Part shown: positions 52,849 through 62,589 of the stretch, in pieces | How positions within the stretch are numbered: the first letter of the stretch is position 1 | Layout of the letters: each line of letters begins with the position of its first letter | From: Saccharomycopsis fibuligera x Saccharomycopsis cf. fibuligera | Lineage: Eukaryota > Ascomycota > Saccharomycetes > Ascoideales > Saccharomycopsidaceae | NCBI GenBank assembly: GCA_001936135.1 | Contig: CP012809.1 | Span: forward strand, 2,219,501 to 2,283,500 | Direction of reading: 5' to 3' | DNA: 64,000 nucleotides | Program-made: the position numbers and the translations under genes | The notes under the pieces: generated by a model | What the model was told of the DNA's origin: nothing | Seen by the model: only the letters and a program-made list of their open reading frames with translations | Database searches by the model: none

Positions 52849-53750
52849 GTTTTTCGAACCACTTGGCAAATTGACTATTCAAGAAGCGTACTACGTATAG
52901 TGTACGAAGGTTACGTGTTGACGCCAACTTGAAAATACTCTCAATCTGACCACAAGCATTTGTGGAAAGCGGAAAACGCTAATTTGACATGAGATGGGAA
53001 TATTCACAACAGACATAAAGTGGATATTGAGAGCTCAAAATTGGGCCACTAATTAGGGGATCCCTTGAAAGACATCAAAGGCCAAAAACTCAATATTTAG
53101 CGCTCCATTGAAGTTTACGAATGAATCCAGTTACCAACCGTCCAATAAACAAAGGCTCGGGAATCACTCGTCAGTACTCCCCACCAACTCAACCTGAGAA
53201 AGCAATTAGAAAGATCAGTTGCTTGTGATTGGCGATGGTACTCACATTGGCCACATTATGTCTCTGAGCAGTGAACAATCAATAATGAAGAAGAATGTCA
53301 ATATTCAAGTGGAACAAGTAAGTGGCTGTCCTCCCTTGAGTTACGACCGGCTTCATCTGCCACCTGCCACCTGCAATCATCATCACCACCATCAACGACA
53401 GACAATTGCAGGTGCATCTCTTGGTGCTTGCGGGTGGTACTCGGTTGGTATACACATAGCGCTCCAGCACATGGCACACATGCTCTTGGCCCGTTCCTCC
53501 TCCTCCCTTTCTCCAGTTCTCGCTGGAGAGTCGCCATGGCGCTTCTCTCGCTGTAGTGCATTGTTTTGACAGCAAACCGTCATCGACGCATTCCGGTTTG
53601 TCAGGTGCACCCCACCCTGTCTGTCAGCTCCATGCACCCACTTCCGGTCACAAACCCACGCCCCTATCTGACAAGTTCAGGCCTATAGCATATATGCAGT
53701 GCTGCCATGGCCAGCCATTATTATAGCCATTAGCCGCCAACCAGACACTG

Positions 53751-53758
53751 TATATAAG
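53751..53758 (+). promoter_or_regulatory. TATA box of AMS1
   Basis: TATATAAG is 249 bp before the AMS1 start and about 140 bp before a repeated pyrimidine-rich leader. Plausible core promoter element. Confidence 0.5.
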
Positions 53759-53888
53759 AGCCCCCCAGCCCGCAGTTGCTACTGGCTGTTCTTGTCCCTT
53801 GCCAGCTTCCTTCAGTGCCTTTTTTTTTCCGTCTCTCTTTTCTATATTCACACTACTACACAGTTATCAAAAACCTCTTCCCTATACT

Positions 53889-53943
53889 CAATTCTCGTTC
53901 GATTCTCGTTCAATTCTCGTTCGATTCTTGCTCAATTCTTGCT
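53889..53943 (+). repeat. Five tandem 11-mers in the AMS1 leader
   Basis: Five copies of an 11-bp unit (CAATTCTCGTT with A/G and C/T variants) lie 57-111 bp before the start codon, probably transcribed. Confidence 0.8.
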
Positions 53944-53999
53944 CGGTTCCTCCTTCACTGAACAACTAAACAAATTTCTTCTCCTTCTCTTGTTGCACT

Positions 54000-56900
54000 A
54001 TGGGTAGATCCTACTCCCACTCCCATTCCAACTCCCCAGGCATTGCTGCCCAAGTCGCTCGCACTGCTGCCACTTCCTATCCTCAGCTCAACAATGCCCC
54101 TCTTTTCAAGCACGTTGACAACATTTACCAGGACAGAATCAATCAGTTCATTGACGAAGGCCAGTACAGAGCTTTCAATTTGCCTAAGTTCTACGAAAGA
54201 GCTAAGATCGACAACCAAAAAGACACTAATGACACTTCCAAAGGCTATATTAATTTACAGGTCCATTCGGTCCCTGACTTGCAAAGACCATTGTTTAGAA
54301 ACATTATTCCAAATTTGAGTGACGATGACTGGAAGTCTACCACCAAGGGTGCCAGTTTTGGCCCATCATGGTCTACTCACTGGTTCAAAATTACTGCCAA
54401 GGTCCCAGACGACTGGTTGGATGAAGAGCAAGTCTTGCTTAACTGGGACTGTGACAATGAAGGTTTGGTCTACACCACAGAGGGCGAGCCGTTGCAAGCT
54501 TTTACTGGTGGCGGTGAAAGAACTGACTTTATTTTGCCTAAAAAATGGTACGAAGATGGCAAGGAGTTTTTGTTTTACATTGAAATCTCTTGCAATGGTA
54601 TGTTTGGTTGCTCCACTGGCGATGTCATTGACCCTCCAGACCCAAACCGTTACTTCACTTTGAAGACCGCTGATTTGCTTGTGCCAAACTTGGACGCCCG
54701 CAGGTTGCGTGTTGATTATTTGGAAATTGGCGACTCTGCTAGAGAAATGCCTGGTGATTCTTGGCAAAAGCACAAGGCTAGACAACTAGCAAATGAAATT
54801 ATCAACTCTTTTGACCCGGAAAACGAAGAAACCATTAAGGATGCTCAAAAGCTTGCTGCCACTTATGTCGGTGAAGACCGCTACTCTGAGAAAGTTTACT
54901 CAGATAACGACTTGAGCAAAGTTGATGTCATTGCTGTTGGTAATTGTCACATTGACACTGCTTGGTTATGGCCGTTTGCCGAAACTAAACGTAAAGTTAT
55001 TAGATCGTGGACTACCCAAGTTGACTTACTTAACCGTTATCCAGAGTACAGATTTGCTGCTTCTCAAGCTCAGCAATTTCATTGGCTCAAGCAGGACTCT
55101 CCAATTGGATACAAAAAAGTTAAAGACAAGATTAGCGAAGGCACATTTATCCCAGTTGGTGGTTCTTGGGTTGAAAATGATACCAATATGCCATCTGGTG
55201 AATCCTTGGGTAGACAATACTTGAAGGGTCAAGCTTTCTTTAAACAAAACTTTGGCTTCCATTCAGACACTTTTTGGTTACCAGACACTTTTGGGTACTC
55301 TTCTCAAATCCCTCAATTGTGTCGTTTGTCAAATTTGACTAGATTTTTGACCCAAAAGTTATCGTGGAACAATATCAACTCTTTCCCATTGACTACTTTT
55401 AACTGGGTTGCTATTGATGGTTCTCAAGTTTTGACTCATATGCCTCCAGCAAACACGTACACTGCTGATGCCAACTGGGGCGACGTTAAGCGCTCAGTGA
55501 GCCAGCACAAGAATTTGGCTTACGACCAAAAGGGACTCATGTTGTACGGTCATGGTGATGGTGGCGGTGGTCCAAGTGTTGAGCAACTCGAGAAATTGAG
55601 AAGATGCAGAGGTATTTCCAATACGGTTGGAGAATTACCAAAAGTTCATGTTGGTGCCACTCCAAAAGATTTTTATGATTTGGTTTTGCAAAACACCGAC
55701 AATGGTAAAAATTTGCCTGCATGGAACGGTGAATTGTACTTTGAATTCCATAGAGGCACTTACACCACTCAGTCCAAGATCAAAAAGTTTGTTAGATGGT
55801 CCGAATTCAACTTGCATGACTTGGAATACTTTGCTACTGTTGCTTCCTTGTTTAAAAAGAATTACAGTTATCCTAAGGAGGAAATATCAAGATTTTGGGA
55901 AGATGTCTTACTTTGCCAATTTCACGATGTTTTGCCAGGGTCTTGTATTGAATTGGTTTACCAAGACGCTAAGCCATTGTTGTCCAATGTAATTCACAAG
56001 TCCCATGAATTGATCTTGAAGACTTTGAAATCCTTGGGCGTTAACACTTTGGTTAACGACTCAAACCACAAAAAGTACTCCAACACCAGCGTCATTAATG
56101 CAACTGAGTTGGCTCAAGGTGAGTTTAACTTGGTCAACACTTACCCATGGAGAAGAGCTGAAGTTGTTAAAATCCCAAAAATCACTTCTTATCTTGACGA
56201 CAATGTCCAGCAACAACAAAGCATTTACCAAAAAGTTGAAAAGTTTGTTCAAAGCGGCGAGGATCACGATTACATTTATGTGTCCAATGATGAGACTGGC
56301 AACAAGCATATTTTGGCTCCAGTTACTCAAAAGATTAAGTACCCATCTACCCTTGACGAAGATGATGATTCTTACATTTTGGAAAACAAAAAGTTGAAAG
56401 TCTTTATTAACAAAAAGACTGGTGTTATTACCTCGTTGATTGATTTGGAACTTAACAAGGAAGTCCTCGATACTAAGACTAGCGAAAACACTACTGGGGC
56501 TGGTCAATTCGTTTTGCTTAATGATAATCCAAACGGTTGGCAAGCATGGGACACAGAGTTGTTTTCTTTGGAAAAAATCAAGTTGTTGAATGCTACTTCG
56601 GTCACTAAGTACGAAGCCGGCCCATTAAGATCTTCGGTTAAAGTTGTTGTTGATATTCCAAAGTCTTCCACTAATGAAAAGGCTTCTAAAATTGAATCTG
56701 TCATTTCTTTGGCTGGTTTGCATTCTGAAAAAGACTTGAGTTTTGTTGAATTTGAAAACAAGATTGACTGGCATGAAAACTGCAAGTTTTTGAAGGTGGA
56801 ATTCCCTGTTGACATCCATAATGAGTATGCTAGCTACGAGACACAATTTGGTTTAACCAAGAGACCAACCCACTACAATACTAGTTGGGATGTGGCCAAG

Positions 56901-57755
56901 TTTGAAGTTTGCCACCATAAGTTTGCTGATTACTCTGAGTATGATTACGGTGTTACCGTTTTCAATGATTCCAAGTATGGTTTCTCTACTCATGGTAATT
57001 TGATGAGATTATCTCTTTTGAGAGCTCCAAAGAAACCAGACGCTCACGCTGATATTGACACTCATTACATTAGATATGCTCTCTATCCACATAAGGGTCC
57101 ATTGAATGGTGATGCTGTTAAATTGGGTTACTACTTCAACACCAAATTGTTGCATAACTCATTAGAAAGCAGTGGTAACTACAGCCAAATGTACGGCCTC
57201 AACAAGGTTAGAAACGCTTCTGGTGATGATGACATTGAATTGGAAGAAAAAGGTTTCGGTACCAACTTGGTTGTTAGTAAAGTTAATGAGTTTACAGAAA
57301 ACTTTTTTGATTTCATTACTTTGCATGGTGCTGATAACTTGATCTTGTCCAACATCAAGAGATACGAGAATGATGAGGATGTCTTTATTAACTATGGTGC
57401 CGATGTTTTGAATGACAAGGACCAATTAGTGCAACAAACCTTGGAGCACCAAAAAGCAGTTTTGAATGTTGAATCTGCTAAAGATATTAGAAACATGAAG
57501 AGCAAGTTGTACGAGACTGTTGGAAGTACCAAATCCGTGGTTTTGAGAATTTACGAGTCTCTTGGTGGTAAGGCTACTGGTACCATTAGAGTTAAAAAAT
57601 TGTTACCATTGAAGAAAGTCACCAAGGTTAACAACTTGGAAGAGGATCTTGAAGAATACAATGTCTACTCTAGCGATGACGACTTGTACTACAAGATTGA
57701 TATCAATTTAAGAGCTTTCGAAATTAGTGGTTTCCGTTTGGAATTCCAGGTTTGA
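54000..57755 (+). CDS. AMS1: AMS1: vacuolar alpha-mannosidase (GH38)
   Basis: The product has 1251 aa, longer than S. cerevisiae Ams1 (1083 aa). The Ams1-type N-terminal beta domain (about 1-300) includes FGPSWSTHWFKI. The GH38 catalytic domain begins GNCHIDTAWLWPFAE (zinc ligands His317 and Asp319). It continues with VGGSWVENDTNMPSGES, PDTFGYSSQIPQ (nucleophile Asp region), YGHGDGGGGPS and CQFHDVLPGSCI, then the C-terminal beta-sandwich domains. There is no signal peptide, which fits a cytosolic protein carried to the vacuole by autophagy-type transport, where Atg11 (also in this window) is the adaptor scaffold in S. cerevisiae. It trims alpha-linked mannose from free oligosaccharides. Codon bias suggests good expression. 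Confidence 0.96.
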   Translation: MGRSYSHSHSNSPGIAAQVARTAATSYPQLNNAPLFKHVDNIYQDRINQFIDEGQYRAFNLPKFYERAKIDNQKDTNDTSKGYINLQVHSVPDLQRPLFRNIIPNLSDDDWKSTTKGASFGPSWSTHWFKITAKVPDDWLDEEQVLLNWDCDNEGLVYTTEGEPLQAFTGGGERTDFILPKKWYEDGKEFLFYIEISCNGMFGCSTGDVIDPPDPNRYFTLKTADLLVPNLDARRLRVDYLEIGDSAREMPGDSWQKHKARQLANEIINSFDPENEETIKDAQKLAATYVGEDRYSEKVYSDNDLSKVDVIAVGNCHIDTAWLWPFAETKRKVIRSWTTQVDLLNRYPEYRFAASQAQQFHWLKQDSPIGYKKVKDKISEGTFIPVGGSWVENDTNMPSGESLGRQYLKGQAFFKQNFGFHSDTFWLPDTFGYSSQIPQLCRLSNLTRFLTQKLSWNNINSFPLTTFNWVAIDGSQVLTHMPPANTYTADANWGDVKRSVSQHKNLAYDQKGLMLYGHGDGGGGPSVEQLEKLRRCRGISNTVGELPKVHVGATPKDFYDLVLQNTDNGKNLPAWNGELYFEFHRGTYTTQSKIKKFVRWSEFNLHDLEYFATVASLFKKNYSYPKEEISRFWEDVLLCQFHDVLPGSCIELVYQDAKPLLSNVIHKSHELILKTLKSLGVNTLVNDSNHKKYSNTSVINATELAQGEFNLVNTYPWRRAEVVKIPKITSYLDDNVQQQQSIYQKVEKFVQSGEDHDYIYVSNDETGNKHILAPVTQKIKYPSTLDEDDDSYILENKKLKVFINKKTGVITSLIDLELNKEVLDTKTSENTTGAGQFVLLNDNPNGWQAWDTELFSLEKIKLLNATSVTKYEAGPLRSSVKVVVDIPKSSTNEKASKIESVISLAGLHSEKDLSFVEFENKIDWHENCKFLKVEFPVDIHNEYASYETQFGLTKRPTHYNTSWDVAKFEVCHHKFADYSEYDYGVTVFNDSKYGFSTHGNLMRLSLLRAPKKPDAHADIDTHYIRYALYPHKGPLNGDAVKLGYYFNTKLLHNSLESSGNYSQMYGLNKVRNASGDDDIELEEKGFGTNLVVSKVNEFTENFFDFITLHGADNLILSNIKRYENDEDVFINYGADVLNDKDQLVQQTLEHQKAVLNVESAKDIRNMKSKLYETVGSTKSVVLRIYESLGGKATGTIRVKKLLPLKKVTKVNNLEEDLEEYNVYSSDDDLYYKIDINLRAFEISGFRLEFQV

Positions 57756-57880
57756 TTTTTTTATTTTTTTATTTTTTTATTTTTTATTTTTTTATTTTTT
57801 TATTTTTTTATTTTTTTATTTTTTTATTTTTTTATTTTTTATTTTTTTATTTTTTTATTTTTTTATTTTTTAATTTTTTT
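57756..57880. repeat. T7A-type tandem array in the AMS1 3' flank
   Basis: About 125 bp consist almost wholly of TTTTTTTA units with a few shorter ones, starting directly at the AMS1 stop codon. A frame through it (57752-57937) would give only Phe/Leu/Tyr residues and is not a gene. Confidence 0.9.
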
Positions 57881-58570
57881 ACAATTTTTGTTTCATGTCT
57901 ACTTCGATGCGGTTTGAATTTTTTATTCTATTTTTGATTGTTAGGTTTTGGATGGTTGGATTATAGGGAAATGTTTTTTGGTTACTATTGGGGATCTTGG
58001 AATTGTTTTTATTTTGAGTAAAGGAGAAATTTCGTTTCATGATTGCAATGAGTGGAATTATATGTTTTACAAGTTCATGTGAAGGTTTTTCTTTCTTTTT
58101 TTTTTTTTTTTTTTTTTTCTTAAGAGAAGAAAGTCGTACAATGCTTACTAGACATTAGACTCTAGAAGATACCTGAAAAGTTTTGTTTTATGATTTTACC
58201 ATATATAGTTTTTCCTTTTTTTTTTTTAAAGAAAAAATTCAAACTTATAAGAAAACTGAATACAAAAGTGAAATAATTGTTTTGCTCCCTATTGGTTTCT
58301 CATTAATGTCATATGCTTGGTTGACATTTTCAAAAATATAACTTCCCCACCTCGTATTTCGTACTTCGTATCCCATGGCCTTATTTGAGAATATTGGTCA
58401 AGATTCTTGCATAACAGCAACTGTCTCGTAAAATAAATAATAATGTCTACGAAAATAAACCTACCACAGCCCCTGGGTCCGGGAACCACTGAGGCATGCG
58501 GATCAGTAAGCCTTGGGTTGCTAAAAGCCAGTCAACCGTTCAATTAATGAACGAATCAATGAATCAATGA

Positions 58571-58610
58571 ATCAATAAATGATTGAATTAATCAATAAAT
58601 GATTGAATTA
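58571..58610. repeat. Two exact 20-bp repeats
   Basis: A 20-bp unit is duplicated head to tail (58571-58590 and 58591-58610). It follows three GAATCAAT octamers. Confidence 0.85.
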
Positions 58611-58760
58611 ATCAATGCATTGTTGCTGGTTGTGTCAGATCTGAGATAAGTCTTATCCCGTAAGGGAGTGAGGCACTCTGGCAAACTTATGTATATTGTT
58701 GACTGCTGCATAGTCCAGCAACGCGGTTTGCTTTCTTATTTTCTCGTTCAGTCGTTTGTC

Positions 58761-58767
58761 TCGTATA
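58761..58767 (+). promoter_or_regulatory. Sterol response element core (TCGTATA) upstream of ERG6
   Basis: TCGTATA is the core bound by Upc2/Ecm22-type zinc-cluster factors at ergosterol genes. It lies 518 bp before the ERG6 start. The same heptamer also occurs twice elsewhere in non-coding sequence of this window, so position supports it more than rarity. Confidence 0.5.
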
Positions 58768-59284
58768 CCGTACACAGTGCTCGCACCGCACAGTAAGAAA
58801 AGAGTGAAAAAGTGGATTTTTTCAAGAAAAAAGTGTGCGAGAGATTTACGCAGAGCATGGAAAAAAAAAAAAATTAGGAAAAAAGTGGACGCAGTAGTTC
58901 GACAACGTTGCAGAAACTGCACGGAACAACACTACAACAAGATATAAATCTACCCGCAGTCCTTTCAAATTTTCTCTTCTTTCTTTCCTCTTTCCTCTTT
59001 TCTCTTTTTCGTTTACGAATTCTTATTTCTTCAATAACTAACACCCTCTGTTGTTGACTTAGTACACTTTTTCGTTACTACTTTATTAACTTTTCCACTA
59101 TTTGCTTCAACAAGCATTTTTTCATTCTTTCATATCTTCCATTTCTTGATACATTCTTGATTTGGCAACTTTTCTGATTTTCAACAACTGGTTGTAATAG
59201 ATAGATACCCCATTTTTCCCTAAAGGCGATTTTACCATCATCACTAAACAAAAGTGATACTTTCAAATACATAACATATACAAA

Positions 59285-60421
59285 ATGTCTCAAGCTGCTA
59301 CTACTGCCACTTCTACCACTAGAGAACAAGACAAACAGTTCTCCACCGCTCTCCACAACAAAGGTGCCAAAAAAGGTGCTATTGGCGCTTGGCTCTCCAA
59401 GGACAGAAGTGCTCAAGAGCTCGCCCTTGAAGGTTACTTCAGACACTGGGATGGTAAAACTGATAAGGAAGCTGAAGATCGTCGTTTAGCTGATTACAAA
59501 ACCGGTACTAACAACTACTACAACTTGGTGACTGACTTCTACGAATACGGTTGGGGTACTTCTTTCCATTTCTCCACCTACTACCCAGGTGAAGCATTCA
59601 AACAAGCCACCGCTAGACATGAACACTACTTGGCTAGCAAGATTGGCATCACTGAAGACATGACGGTGTTGGATGTTGGTTGTGGTGTTGGCGGTCCATC
59701 TAGAGAAATTCAACGATTCACAAACTGTAGAATCATTGGGTTGAACAACAATGACTACCAAATTGAGAGAGCTAACAGATATGCTGTGGACCACAACTTG
59801 GCTGACAAGTTGAGTTATGTTAAAGGCGACTTCATGCATATGGATTTCCCAGAAAATTCCTTTGATGCAGTTTATGCTATTGAAGCTACTGTGCATGCTC
59901 CAGTGTTGGAAGGTGTTTACGGTGAAATCTACAAAGTTTTGAAACCAGGTGGTGTTTTCGGTGTTTATGAATGGGTTATGACCGACAAATATGATGAAAA
60001 TAACCCAGAACACCGTAAGATTGCTTATGGTATTGAGATTGGTGACGGGATTCCAAAGATGTACAAGAGAGAAGTCGCTGAGCAGGCCTTGAAGAATGTT
60101 GGCTTCAAGATCGAGTACGAGAGAGATTTGGCTGATCCTAACGCTTCAATCCCATGGTATTATCCATTGACTGGTGAATGGAAATACATTCAATCTATTT
60201 CTGATATCTTTACTTGGGGTAGAACCTCATACTTGGGTAGAAAATTCACCAATTTCTCTTTGGGAGTTTTGGAAACTTTGAGAATTGTGCCAAAGGATAG
60301 TAACAAAGTTACCGCTGCTTTGGAAGAAGCTGCCGTTAACTTGGTTGAAGGTGGTAGACAAGCTTTGTTTACTCCAATGATGTTGTACGTTGTCAGAAAG
60401 CCATTGGAAGAAACCAATTAG
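59285..60421 (+). CDS. ERG6: ERG6: sterol C-24 methyltransferase
   Basis: The product has 378 aa, close to the 383 aa of S. cerevisiae Erg6. Sterol-binding region: [23 protein letters not shown]-binding motif [14 protein letters not shown] (129-141), then [10 protein letters not shown], and [10 protein letters not shown]. The C-terminal sterol methyltransferase domain ends [12 protein letters not shown]. It adds the C-24 methyl group to zymosterol, giving fecosterol, on lipid droplets and the ER. Reading all codons, none is CTG; TTG is the main Leu codon. Loss of Erg6 in yeasts changes polyene and azole response. It is followed on the same strand by CAP1, 2.2 kb away. Confidence 0.98.
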   Translation: MSQAATTATSTTREQDKQFSTALHNKGAKKGAIGAWLSKDRSAQELALEGYFRHWDGKTDKEAEDRRLADYKTGTNNYYNLVTDFYEYGWGTSFHFSTYYPGEAFKQATARHEHYLASKIGITEDMTVLDVGCGVGGPSREIQRFTNCRIIGLNNNDYQIERANRYAVDHNLADKLSYVKGDFMHMDFPENSFDAVYAIEATVHAPVLEGVYGEIYKVLKPGGVFGVYEWVMTDKYDENNPEHRKIAYGIEIGDGIPKMYKREVAEQALKNVGFKIEYERDLADPNASIPWYYPLTGEWKYIQSISDIFTWGRTSYLGRKFTNFSLGVLETLRIVPKDSNKVTAALEEAAVNLVEGGRQALFTPMMLYVVRKPLEETN

Positions 60422-60790
60422 ATTTTGAAATTAAAAAAATCTGATATTTGACTGTTTTTTTAACTAGGCAAAATATGAAAAAGTCGTTTGCTTTTCTCCT
60501 GTTTGTTTACCTTTAATTCAGAATGGTTGTTGTCTTTTAACACTCATCCACTTATTTGATTCACTATACATATATATTCCCTGAACTTTACTATTAATCA
60601 TCTTTTGATAACTTTTTTTCCGTTTTCTTTTTATTAGTTTTGTATTAGTTTTGTAATGAGTGTTTCAACAATCAGCTTTTTATTCTAGGCATTGTTCTTT
60701 TTGTCCATTCGGCTTGCTTTTAACCACTTTTTAACTTGTTACCTGATTTTCTATGTTCTCATTTTTTCTATTCTAATAATTTATTTCACT

Positions 60791-60830
60791 TCTAGCTTCT
60801 TTAAGCTTCTTCAAGCTTCTTCTAGCTTTT
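60791..60830. repeat. Four 10-mers [TCTAGCTTCT type]
   Basis: Four consecutive 10-bp units with the core AGCTTCT lie in the ERG6 3' flank. Confidence 0.8.
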
Positions 60831-61251
60831 TTTCATTTTTTACTGTGCTTCAATTTTACTTGTTCCTTCATTTTTGTTATAGTAATACAATATCAAAAAT
60901 TATAGAACCTTGTTTGAAATGATTAATTGAATTTAGGGCTAAACCAAAAAACAAGAACTGTAATTGTATGAGAGGGTTAAGATGCTGCATACAATCCGTA
61001 TTAGTGTCTCCGCTAGCTATAGCTATAGGATTGGGCGCCCATCACTTAAGCTAACTTTATCTCAAAGACTTTCCTTCGTATTTAAGCAACCAAGTGATAG
61101 CTGTATATAGCTACCAACCCATCAATTTCTTAGCTATCTGCCTATCAAATTATAGTTTATATATCATTTACAGATGAAACCCAGAGCTTCTTTAGCATAC
61201 GTGCACCGTAGCGCAATTAGCAAAAACCTCATTAGTGACTTTTCTGTCAAC

Positions 61252-61269
61252 TGACTAAGAAATTAGTAA
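61252..61269. promoter_or_regulatory. Paired Yap1/Cap1-type sites upstream of CAP1
   Basis: TGACTAA (61252-61258) and TTAGTAA (61263-61269) are both accepted forms of the Yap1 response element, facing each other four bases apart and 1.3 kb upstream of CAP1. Possible autoregulation; inferred. Confidence 0.4.
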
Positions 61270-62589
61270 AATTCTCCTCAGCAAAAGAATGGAATAAGCG
61301 TGGTTGGAAATTCACCCAAAGGGGCGCTCACGAGTCGCAGTGTGCACCGTAATAAAATGAGTGACCAATCTTGCTAATTCCGGGCTAGTTCCGGAAAAGC
61401 AGAATTGTCTTTCTACGCAGAGTTAGGCAGCACAAGGCGCTGTTCTGCATTGCTGAGCAGTCTGGGGCTTCTACTTTTTGAGTTTTTTTCCTTTTTGAAC
61501 ATTCAAGTGGATTGTACAATAAAGTAAGTGTTTTACCTCTCAATTGATCAAACCGACTTACGTTAGGAAAAAAGACTAATAGTGGAGCTCATATAAGATT
61601 ATAATTGTGAGGGGAACGGCTTATTGGAGAAAATGTTGTAAAAGGAAGCAGGCTCGCCACTTTGGAGATCCTGGTTTAAGTGAATTCTGCATTGTATACA
61701 ACAGAGATTTCTCGTATAAATATGGGGCACCCAGGTCTCTTTTCTGTAGTTTTGCCAGCCTTGGCTGTTGATATACTCGATACTTGATTCACCTTAAGCA
61801 ATCGTGTTGCTATCCGTCAATCATCCAAGTACCATTGCCACTCATAGTGAAGGATTTTGATAGTACTATAGCATACTCTATAGTATATAAACTCAGCTCC
61901 TATTTATAAGCGGTCGGATTCTGCTATGCGCACTCGGGTGCTAGAAGGTTCGGAATCTCTATTAGCAATCACTGCAATCCTCCATCGCCTCCCATCAGCC
62001 ATTGGGAGAGTGACGCCTGCCGAATAGAACCAAAGTCCAATCTTAAGAATCTAATTGTCCACACATACCGTCGGTTATCCACTCACCCCTGCCTCTTTCC
62101 TCGGAAAATCATAAACAGAAAGACCAAGAATACAAACAGCTAAAAACAGCAGAAAAAGAAAAGAGCTAGATTGCACATTTAGTCACTCAATAAGTTTATT
62201 CAAAACGAAAGCAAAAGTCAATTTAGTTTTTCGTCCTTTTTTCTCTCTTCTTTTCTTTTTGCATTTTTTTATTTTCTTATTTTCTACTTTATTGCAAATT
62301 TATTCTGTTTCTTTTTATCTAGTCTGCGTCTCTTAGCCAGATATTCTTCTTGAAGATAGTTGCTACACTACTGCGGTATTATTTATTATCTCACTATATA
62401 TTCAAAGGGGGTGTCACATCAAGTATAATTGTCAAACAAAACTTACCAAGTTAAACGAAACAAGCTGAATTAAAAAACTAATTATTTAGTTAACGAACTA
62501 CAAAAGTTCAGTATTTTATAATCAGCTTCAATAGCTTAAACACTCAAGAACGGTTTCATAACAGTTTGAAATACCAAAACTTAGCTAGA

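Larger units (their letters stand above)
51513..53999. other. HMO1/AMS1 divergent region with one tRNA gene
   Basis: This 2.5 kb region starts with a repetitive G-rich tract (GGTTGGTT, GTAGGTA, CTAGCTAG; 51534-51625), which is C-rich on the HMO1 sense strand. It then has GC-rich sequence to 51900, A22 at 52292-52313, T-runs at 52588-52624, the tRNA-Arg gene (52708-52791), another T-run (52825-52848) and the AMS1 promoter. No further gene was found; the many short frames overlap each other. Confidence 0.5.
57881..59284. promoter_or_regulatory. ERG6 upstream region
   Basis: The region contains T-runs (58096-58118 and near 58214), repeated TTCGTA (58348-58370), tandem repeats (58552-58610), an SRE core at 58761-58767, a TATAAA near 58943 and a long CT-rich stretch before ERG6. 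No gene is seen. Confidence 0.5.
60422..62589. promoter_or_regulatory. ERG6 downstream / CAP1 upstream region
   Basis: This 2.2 kb region holds a 10-mer repeat (60791-60830), clustered AGCTATA words (61010-61140), a Yap-type site pair (61252-61269), TCGTATA near 61711 and TATATAAA near 61883, then a CT-rich and A-rich long leader. The hydrophobic frame 60692-60922 is T-rich sequence read in frame, with no family features. Confidence 0.45.

Noticed and set aside
51513-53999. LTR retroelement next to the tRNA gene
   Set aside because: tRNA flanks are favoured targets in yeast, so I looked for paired ends and target duplications, but found none.
57752-57937. Frame through the T7A array
   Set aside because: It is an artefact of the tandem repeat in the AMS1 3' flank.
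60692-60922. 76-codon hydrophobic frame after ERG6
   Set aside because: Phe/Leu/Ser richness follows from T-rich and AGCTTCT-repeat DNA; there is no sign of a real small membrane protein.
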